Shown piece by piece: positions 31,164-35,806 of a stretch of 38,291 bases of DNA. Positions within the stretch are counted from its first letter, which is position 1; every line of letters starts with the position of its first letter. Position numbers and translations under genes: made by a program. The DNA lies in IMG/VR virus record IMGVR_UViG_3300045440_000173, positions 1-38,291 of that record; one strand, given 5' to 3'. Source of the stretch: a virus. The notes below the pieces were generated by a model. The model was not told the origin of the DNA. It did not search any database and worked only from the letters and a program-made list of their open reading frames with translations.

Positions 31164-31382
31164 ATGAATAAAAAATATAAATGGGTTGAGCTATCCGATC
31201 AGGGATTAATGGTTAAACCCAAAGAACTAGGCCCGTATTACGACAAGGAAGATTTCAATGGCCATTATGGACACTTTGACAGCGAGGCTGGCGCAATAGA
31301 ACACGCTGAAAAAGTAAGGAGGAATCACCCATATTCCGAGAATGAGTTGGTCTTGGTTACAGTGTATGTCTTCTCTGCCTAA
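31164..31382 (+). CDS. cassette gene 1, small acidic/aromatic protein, 72 aa
   Basis: Unknown. Tyr/His/Asp-rich (LGPYYDKEDFNGHYGHFDSE), with a basic C-terminal helix and a strand (ELVLVTVYVFSA). The start ATG comes after the cassette leader (AACGTAAACGAAC...AAACT). The stop TAA is inside attC2. Confidence 0.6.
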   Translation: MNKKYKWVELSDQGLMVKPKELGPYYDKEDFNGHYGHFDSEAGAIEHAEKVRRNHPYSENELVLVTVYVFSA

Positions 31383-31466
31383 CGATAAAGCTCAGCGATA
31401 GCCCACTGCAACTAGCCGAACAATTTGCGACATCTGCGGGCTATTCGCTGTAGCGACTGGTTAGGC
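31377..31466 (+). repeat. attC2
   Basis: 90 bp between GCCTAAC and GTTAGGC. Arms CAGCG-ATAGCCC and (right, reversed) CAGCGAATAGCCC pair with one extrahelical A. Closely related to attC6 (same AGCCCACTG and AGCCGAACAATT blocks). Belongs to the cassette to its left. Confidence 0.85.
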
Positions 31467-31508
31467 TCTGTAACGACTGCAAATTCCGATTAACTAAACG
31501 ATAACTTT

Positions 31509-31754
31509 ATGGATAAAACAAAAGCAGATATACTATACGAATCACTCGCCAACTTCACCGACGAGGAGGGCGCAATCGAGTGCGGAGCAAAAATGCGGGA
31601 CTTCGCCCGCGAGCTAGAGCGCGAGAACGCCAAACTGCTAGGGCTTCTAGGTGAAGTCTTTCAATGCATAGAATATGCGGAACGGTGCGGCGGACTGGAC
31701 TCGGTCACTGAAATCAAGGTACGCCGTGCTTTGGCTGCATTGCCCAACGTATAG
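31509..31754 (+). CDS. cassette gene 2, helical protein, 81 aa
   Basis: Mostly alpha-helical with a coiled-coil-like stretch (MRDFARELERENAKLLGLLG) and FQCIEYAERCGGLDS. Unknown function. The stop TAG is inside attC3, giving the ending ALAALPNV. Small helical proteins of this kind are frequent unknowns in integron arrays. Confidence 0.6.
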   Translation: MDKTKADILYESLANFTDEEGAIECGAKMRDFARELERENAKLLGLLGEVFQCIEYAERCGGLDSVTEIKVRRALAALPNV

Positions 31755-31832
31755 CTGAGCCAGATGCGCTCCTGTAACCAAATAAACAATCAGCGGGCCA
31801 AGGCGCATCTTGGCTCCAGCGACTGGTTGGGC
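31742..31832 (+). repeat. attC3
   Basis: 91 bp between GCCCAAC and GTTGGGC. Arms GCTGAGCCAGATGCGC and, read from the right end, GCTGGAGCCAAGATGCGC pair with two extrahelical bases. Identical over all 91 bases to attC4 at 32533. Confidence 0.88.
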
Positions 31833-31870
31833 TCGAATGCTTTTTAATTTCCGACAAACTCAAAATTACT

Positions 31871-32545
31871 ATGAACGATAAAACTAACGACTTCACCGAC
31901 TTCCCGAAAATGGCGCGACTCTCACGCGAGTGCATAATCACTGAGAAAATCGACGGCACAAACGCGCAAATCTATATCGCGCCGCTATCCGCAAACGAAC
32001 CCATACCCGAACACTCGCTTGGCGTCTTTGACTTTGGCGGTGCGCTGCACTATATGGCCGCCGGTTCCCGCACCCGCTGGATCACTCCGCAGGATGACAA
32101 CTTCGGCTTTGCTGGTTGGGTCGCTCGCAACTTCGACCAACTTAAAACGCTCGGCGCTGGGCGTCACTTTGGCGAATGGTGGGGCGCTGGCATTCAGCGG
32201 AAATACAACATGGAAGAAAAGCGGTTCAGCCTATTCAACGTGTCGCGCTGGTGCCTACACGGTTCGACGCCTAATAAAATCGACAATGCCGATCCACGGA
32301 TCGTGAAACTGCAAGACGTGCTACCTCCATGCGTCGGACTGGTTCCGGTCTTGTTTCGTGGTGAGTTCACGACGGGCGCTTGCGAGTCGGCACTCGACCA
32401 ACTGCGCAGCTTCGGGAGCTTCGCAAAAAGTGGATTCATGAAACCCGAGGGAATCGTCTGCTTCCACGTCGCCGCAAACGCTGGGTTCAAGAAAACACTG
32501 GAGCGTGACGAAGCTCCGAAGTCTTCCTACTTGCCCAACGTATAG
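31871..32545 (+). CDS. cassette gene 3, RNA ligase family protein, 224 aa
   Basis: Nucleotidyltransferase motifs are in order: motif I TEKIDGTN (nucleophile Lys26), an Arg-containing GSRTRW, motif III HFGEWWGAGIQRKY (99-112), motif IIIa FSLFNV, motif IV KPEGIV (191-196) and motif V FKKTL (206-210). Members join RNA ends using ATP and are used in RNA repair. In phages such enzymes undo host tRNA cleavage by anticodon nucleases. Here it is on a cassette with its own leader, and it ends in LPNV because the stop (TAG) is in attC4. Protein length is typical for small Rnl-like ligases. Confidence 0.8.
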   Translation: MNDKTNDFTDFPKMARLSRECIITEKIDGTNAQIYIAPLSANEPIPEHSLGVFDFGGALHYMAAGSRTRWITPQDDNFGFAGWVARNFDQLKTLGAGRHFGEWWGAGIQRKYNMEEKRFSLFNVSRWCLHGSTPNKIDNADPRIVKLQDVLPPCVGLVPVLFRGEFTTGACESALDQLRSFGSFAKSGFMKPEGIVCFHVAANAGFKKTLERDEAPKSSYLPNV

Positions 32546-32623
32546 CTGAGCCAGATGCGCTCCTGTAACCAAATAAACAATCAGCGGGCCAAGGCGCATC
32601 TTGGCTCCAGCGACTGGTTGGGC
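32533..32623 (+). repeat. attC4
   Basis: 91 bp, base-for-base identical to attC3. The two identical sites flank the RNA-ligase cassette. This suggests a recent acquisition, or repeated use of one attC type. Confidence 0.88.
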
Positions 32624-32701
32624 GGCTGGTGTATCCTTTCTGAAATAGCTAACAAATAAACATGACGCGGCAACGTGTCTAAAAAACTACGAAAAACAAA
32701 C

Positions 32702-32944
32702 ATGAGTGATACGCCAACACCAATACACGAAGGCTGGACTGCCCTAGCGCAATTCCGGCAAGGCAGCGGAGTGATGGGAATGAACGCCATAGACTACTGG
32801 CTTCAAAAGGACGGCAAAACGATCCGTAGGCATGCGTGGTCGCAGGGTGGAGAAGGCTGGCGGACTGTGGACAAGGTGCCAGAATCCGAGCCATCATATC
32901 GCTGCACGTTCCGCGCCTCCGATTCCGCATTGCCCAACGTTTAA
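32702..32944 (+). CDS. cassette gene 4, unknown protein, 80 aa
   Basis: Start taken at the ATG 32702; a GTG at 32675 would add nine basic residues. Just before it, 32662-32682 encodes a six-codon reading frame (MTRQRV, stop), possibly a leader peptide. The protein carries WTALAQFRQGSGVMGMNAID and aromatic strands; no family. The stop TAA is within attC5 (SALPNV ending). Confidence 0.55.
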   Translation: MSDTPTPIHEGWTALAQFRQGSGVMGMNAIDYWLQKDGKTIRRHAWSQGGEGWRTVDKVPESEPSYRCTFRASDSALPNV

Positions 32945-33025
32945 GCTCAGAGACGACCACCTCTCCCCGACTCTCGAACCATTTGAGTGACGAGCGTGGT
33001 CGTTCTCTGTAGCGCCTGGTTGGGC
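32932..33025 (+). repeat. attC5
   Basis: 94 bp between GCCCAAC and GTTGGGC. Arms CAGAG-ACGACCAC and CAGAGAACGACCAC (right arm reversed) pair with one extrahelical A. Shares the left end GCCCAACGTTTAAGCTCAG with attC1. Confidence 0.85.
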
Positions 33026-33070
33026 TGTATGGTTTTTCCGTCGATTGGGTAACGTAAACGAATAACTAAA

Positions 33071-33232
33071 ATGACCTGCGAAAAATGTGGGGGATATGTA
33101 GAATGGAAGGGGCCGATGATAAACCTAACGCACACCGAGTGCTTACGCTGTGGAGCTATAAACTGTCAGATTCCTGAGTCGTATGACGAAGACGATACGT
33201 TAGAAACAAATGGCGAATCCTTTGGAGACTAA
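33071..33232 (+). CDS. cassette gene 5a, zinc-ribbon mini-protein, 53 aa
   Basis: Two CxxC pairs (CEKC and CLRC) separated by 17 residues, with a fifth Cys close by (GAINCQI). The C-terminal 20 residues are strongly acidic. Likely binds one zinc ion and may act on nucleic acid or another protein. Followed after 3 nt by gene 5b, so the cassette carries two genes. Confidence 0.6.
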   Translation: MTCEKCGGYVEWKGPMINLTHTECLRCGAINCQIPESYDEDDTLETNGESFGD

Positions 33233-33235
33233 TAA

Positions 33236-33418
33236 ATGAAAATACATCGTAATAAACAAGAGGCACTCGCAGCCTTAAAAGAATACCGGGACACCGTATC
33301 TGCACTAGCAGAAAGGCTGGGAGTTCATGAGGAGTGCGAGGACTCATGCTGCGCTGTTTATGACAGCGTTAAGTTTTACGCAGATGACGGCAAAACTGTG
33401 TGCCGATATTCCGAATGA
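33236..33418 (+). CDS. cassette gene 5b, cysteine-containing mini-protein, 60 aa
   Basis: An N-terminal basic helix (KIHRNKQEALAALKEYRDTV) and ECEDSCCAVYDSVKFYADDG in the second half. Unknown. It stops 7 nt before attC6 rather than inside it. Together with 5a it makes a two-gene cassette, the format in which toxin-antitoxin pairs are carried by integrons, though neither partner resembles a named toxin. Confidence 0.55.
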   Translation: MKIHRNKQEALAALKEYRDTVSALAERLGVHEECEDSCCAVYDSVKFYADDGKTVCRYSE

Positions 33419-33425
33419 TCTTTCT

Positions 33426-33513
33426 GCCCAACGTTCAAGCTCAGCGATAGCCCACTGTGATAGCCGAACAATTAGCGGCGTTGCGGGCTATTCGCTGTAG
33501 CGCCTGGTTAGGC
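33426..33513 (+). repeat. attC6
   Basis: 88 bp between GCCCAAC and GTTAGGC. Arms CAGCG-ATAGCCC / CAGCGAATAGCCC with one extrahelical A, very close to attC2. Last complete site in the array. Confidence 0.85.
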
Positions 33514-33555
33514 TGTATGGCTCCGACGATTGGGAGACGTAAACGAAAATAATAT

Positions 33556-33945
33556 ATGACTATTGAATTGGCTAGAAAACGATTAGAATACTGGGCGGTA
33601 AGGTTAAACCTACACACTCATGTGGAATATCTTGCCGCTGCTCAAAACTGCCCGGGCCTTAGAGCTGTGCTTATCCGGTTGGGACATAAAGTTCCAAGGG
33701 GATTCTCATTACCTAAAAGAAAGAACACTAAATATATCGCAGCATCCGATGACTGGCACCCATCTTTTCGTGGTGGGGTGGTAGCGATAACGTGGCATAA
33801 TGATGACAACCGAATATCTGTTTGGGGCGATGATGACTTTGGTATGGAGAAACTTAACACCACGCGAATGGAATACGATATGCTAATCTCTAACGCACCC
33901 ATCTCTCAACCTATGCTGCGTAAGATTGGTTTCTGCATTGCCTAA
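33556..33945 (+). CDS. cassette gene 6, unknown protein, 129 aa
   Basis: Basic and aromatic, with TIELARKRLEYWAVRLNLHT at the start and GGVVAITWHNDDNRISVWGD, a beta hairpin, in the middle. No family recognised. The stop lies in GCCTAAC at 33940, the left core of a seventh attC whose right half is missing. The gene keeps the cassette leader (GACGTAAACGAAAATAATAT) before its ATG. Confidence 0.6.
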   Translation: MTIELARKRLEYWAVRLNLHTHVEYLAAAQNCPGLRAVLIRLGHKVPRGFSLPKRKNTKYIAASDDWHPSFRGGVVAITWHNDDNRISVWGDDDFGMEKLNTTRMEYDMLISNAPISQPMLRKIGFCIA

Positions 33946-33946
33946 C
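33940..33946 (+). repeat. remnant of attC7 (left core only)
   Basis: GCCTAAC overlaps the stop of the last cassette gene just as in the other units. Within the next 140 bases there is no GTTRRRY and no complementary arm (nearest is CTTAGGC at 34027). So this attC was truncated, or the junction with phage DNA lies here. Confidence 0.5.
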
Positions 33947-34114
33947 CAGCACTAGTCTTAACTTCTTCCAGATAGGCGGACTCAACTCCTCCAAAACTGG
34001 AAAAAGGTCGGCATTCCACGGGCAATCTTAGGCAGGCTTAAAACCTGCAAATCCGTAAACAAGTGGACTTTTTGTTTATGGGTTCAAAACCCCATGCGCC
34101 TTGTAAAAATTCAT
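33947..34114. other. end of cassette array, non-coding
   Basis: No gene. Contains a small hairpin GCAGG-CTTAAAA-CCTGC (34034-34050) and, at about 34075-34092, an inverted repeat ATGGG...CCCAT around TTCAAAAC which looks superficially like a tRNA T-arm but has an 8-nt loop and no acceptor partner. It is the boundary between cassette DNA and the phage late operon. Confidence 0.5.
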
Positions 34115-34142
34115 GCCCCGCCGTAACAAGTGGGGCTTTTTA
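34115..34142 (+). terminator. intrinsic terminator between convergent operons
   Basis: GCCCC (34115-34119) pairs with GGGGC (34132-34136), followed by TTTTTATT. Well placed to end the plus-strand early/cassette transcript. The minus-strand operon also ends here, its final stop (34140-34142) inside the T-run, and the same stem may serve it, but without a good U-run. Confidence 0.7.
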
Positions 34143-34337
34143 TTGGCCCAGTCCGGCAGGCAGCGCAATCGGCCCGCACTTCTGGCAGGCGAGGGCAACG
34201 AGCTTGTGGGCGGAGTAGCCAGCTAAACCGGATTCTCGGCACGTTGGGCAGCGCACGAGCTGCGAAGGTTGCCATTCGATCAGCGCGTAGGCCATGAGGT
34301 CGGTGGGTGCTACGCTGTTGCGGTCGGGCAAGCTCAT
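34140..34337 (-). CDS. zinc-ribbon protein, last gene of late operon, 65 aa
   Basis: The start overlaps the preceding stop by ATGA. Two CxxC pairs (CPTC and CQKC) 19 residues apart (RCPTCRESGLAGYSAHKLVA, then LACQKCG) define a small zinc ribbon. No enzymatic part. Small zinc-ribbon proteins at the ends of phage operons are often of unknown role; a regulatory or host-takeover function is possible. Confidence 0.65.
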   Translation of the reverse strand: MSLPDRNSVAPTDLMAYALIEWQPSQLVRCPTCRESGLAGYSAHKLVALACQKCGPIALPAGLGQ

Positions 34338-34711
34338 TTTTTAGAGAGCCACCACGAAAACACCGCCATGCCGATGATCTGCACGAAGCCAAAGATTCCG
34401 CCAATCGTCCAAATTACGCCCTGTCGTCGCGCCGTTTCGGTACGCTGGGCAACTTCGGCAATTTCGAGCTGTTCGATGCGACGAGAAAGTTCCGCCTCTT
34501 CCAGTCGGGTGACTCGGCCATTGGTGCGGATCGCCTGCGTTTTGATCTCGGACAAGATTGTGTCCTGGTGATCCATGCGAGACGAACCACGCTCGAAGCG
34601 TTCGCGCATTTCTAAGCGGAATGAATCGCGGCTTTGGGTGTCTGATTCCTGTTTTGCAATGATCGTTGCGAACATCGAGTCGACGGAGCGGGGCTCAAAT
34701 TGGGTGCTCAT
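34334..34711 (-). CDS. coiled-coil membrane protein (lysis-block), 125 aa
   Basis: The start at 34711 overlaps the holin stop (ATGA); the upstream in-frame ATG at 34849 would lie within the holin gene. Residues about 30-90 are charged coiled coil (MFATIIAKQESDTQSRDSF; VTRLEEAELSRRIEQLEIAE), and residues about 100-120 are one transmembrane helix (VIWTIGGIFGFVQIIGMAVF) with a KK end. The plan resembles XhlA-type hemolysin/spanin-like lysis accessory proteins. Confidence 0.55.
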   Translation of the reverse strand: MSTQFEPRSVDSMFATIIAKQESDTQSRDSFRLEMRERFERGSSRMDHQDTILSEIKTQAIRTNGRVTRLEEAELSRRIEQLEIAEVAQRTETARRQGVIWTIGGIFGFVQIIGMAVFSWWLSKK

Positions 34712-35142
34712 TTCTTGGAGGTGTAGCGGCTGCCGAGCCACCAGAAAATCGCGGTGAATGCGGCGAATTGAAGTTCGGAGATCATTGCCGCCTGCACCTC
34801 TTCGGGCGCTTTGAAATAGGCGAGCGAAAGGACGCCGAGCAAGGCCCACGTCAGGCCTGGGCGAGTAAAGGCCCGCAAAGCCTCAACGATGCCCAGCAGC
34901 GAGGCCACCCAGCGGGCCGCGCCTGCGGGGATGGGGATTGCGTCGTTGGTCTTTTGCGAAGCGGTGAAGGCGTCCCAAGCGGATTGTTTCTCAGCTGCGG
35001 CGACCTTGGCGTTCATCAGCAGGATCTCGACCTCGGCGTTCTTCTTCTTCTGCCAGGTCTCGAAAAACCCAGTGCCTAGGTGGAGGAGCGAGCCGACGAC
35101 GCCGCCGCCCGCTGCGTTGAAAAGGATGTCGATTAGGCTCAT
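34708..35142 (-). CDS. holin, 3TM type
   Basis: 144 aa. The N-terminal segment (ILFNAAGGGVVGSLLHLGTG) is followed by a charged helix (KKKNAEVEILLMNAKVAAAE), then two or three hydrophobic segments (WVASLLGIVEALRA; GLTWALLGVLSLAYF; FAAFTAIFWWLGSRY). The RAFTRPGLTWAL piece is typical of 3TM holins of the GTA_holin_3TM class. Overlaps the upstream gene and the next by ATGA. Would permeabilise the inner membrane late in infection. Confidence 0.7.
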   Translation of the reverse strand: MSLIDILFNAAGGGVVGSLLHLGTGFFETWQKKKNAEVEILLMNAKVAAAEKQSAWDAFTASQKTNDAIPIPAGAARWVASLLGIVEALRAFTRPGLTWALLGVLSLAYFKAPEEVQAAMISELQFAAFTAIFWWLGSRYTSKK

Positions 35143-35582
35143 TTTTTAAGGATGTAAGTTTTCACCACGCGCCCCACGAAGGTCTCGGGGTAAACGCGGG
35201 TGGTGTCGTAGCTGGCGTTATGGAGGCCCGAGGTGATCCAGCCGGCGGCGGTGAGCTGGGCGAGTTGGTGGAGAATGTTGCCGCTCGGCGTGCGGAACAC
35301 GACGAGGTCGCCCTTGCCGAGAACGCGGAAATCGCAGCGTTCAACCATGACCCACGCCACGCGGCCCTCGCCTGCGGGGATGTAGGGTTGCATCGATCCG
35401 GTGCCGAGAACGGCAACGAGCGGGTAGCCCTCGCGCAGCATGCCGTCAATTTCGTGCGGGGCGACGGGTTGCGAGGGAGGCAGGGCTTTGACCATAGAGC
35501 GATGAAGAGTTATGGCGTACCAGCAGACGGATCCGATGATGAGGGCGAAAACTACGGGCATCATGCCGATGAAGTACCTCAC
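35139..35582 (-). CDS. S26 signal-peptidase-like membrane protein, 147 aa
   Basis: Start at the GTG 35582, overlapping the previous stop as GTGA; the longer frame from 35771 runs through the neighbouring gene. An N-terminal anchor (residues 4-26) is followed by the signature GTGSMQPYIPAGEG (Ser63), GDLVVF (91-96), ILHQLAQL (His105) and GRVV (about 137). This is the S26 leader-peptidase pattern with Ser and His rather than Lys as second catalytic residue, like the S26B branch. It lies in a lysis/fibre block, so it may process an exported phage protein or act on the host envelope. Confidence 0.7.
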   Translation of the reverse strand: MRYFIGMMPVVFALIIGSVCWYAITLHRSMVKALPPSQPVAPHEIDGMLREGYPLVAVLGTGSMQPYIPAGEGRVAWVMVERCDFRVLGKGDLVVFRTPSGNILHQLAQLTAAGWITSGLHNASYDTTRVYPETFVGRVVKTYILKK

Positions 35583-35806
35583 GGGTTGGCGACTTTGAAG
35601 GCATCCCAGAGCGCGGGCAGCTCGGCCTCGACGTTGGCCTCGTTGGCCTCGGTCGGGGATTCCAGGCCGATGGACGCGCCGTCGTAGGAGAGGACGTAGC
35701 TGTTGCCCGAAATGCCCGAGACGCTCACGATGACCTCGGGCGTGGTGGAGACCGTGACCGACATGGGCCACGGGGAGAGTTCGATGGGGTCAGTTAAAAT
35801 GCTCAT
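35579..35806 (-). CDS. small tail protein, 75 aa
   Basis: The start at 35806 overlaps the fibre stop as ATGA. A beta-rich N-terminus (WPMSVTVSTTPEVIVSVSG) and an acidic/Trp C-terminus (AELPALWDAFKVANP). Probably a chaperone or attachment partner for the fibre just upstream, as short genes directly after fibres often are; sequence alone does not show it. Confidence 0.6.
   Translation of the reverse strand: MSILTDPIELSPWPMSVTVSTTPEVIVSVSGISGNSYVLSYDGASIGLESPTEANEANVEAELPALWDAFKVANP

Larger units (their letters stand above)
31028..33946 (+). mobile_element. integron gene-cassette array (CALIN-like), no integrase
   Basis: Six complete attC sites in the same orientation plus a remnant of a seventh separate single-gene or two-gene cassettes, at 31110-31459, 31460-31825, 31826-32616, 32617-33018, 33019-33506 and 33507 to about 33946. 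The region is clearly AT-richer than the phage genes. No IntI gene and no attI are in the window; the only tyrosine recombinase (19091) is of phage type. This is therefore a cluster of attC lacking an integrase, carried by a phage. Confidence 0.85.

Noticed and set aside
34030-34105. tRNA-like sequence with GGGTTCAAAACCCC
   Set aside because: T-loop would have eight bases, and no matching acceptor or anticodon arm is found upstream; more likely a chance hairpin at the array boundary.
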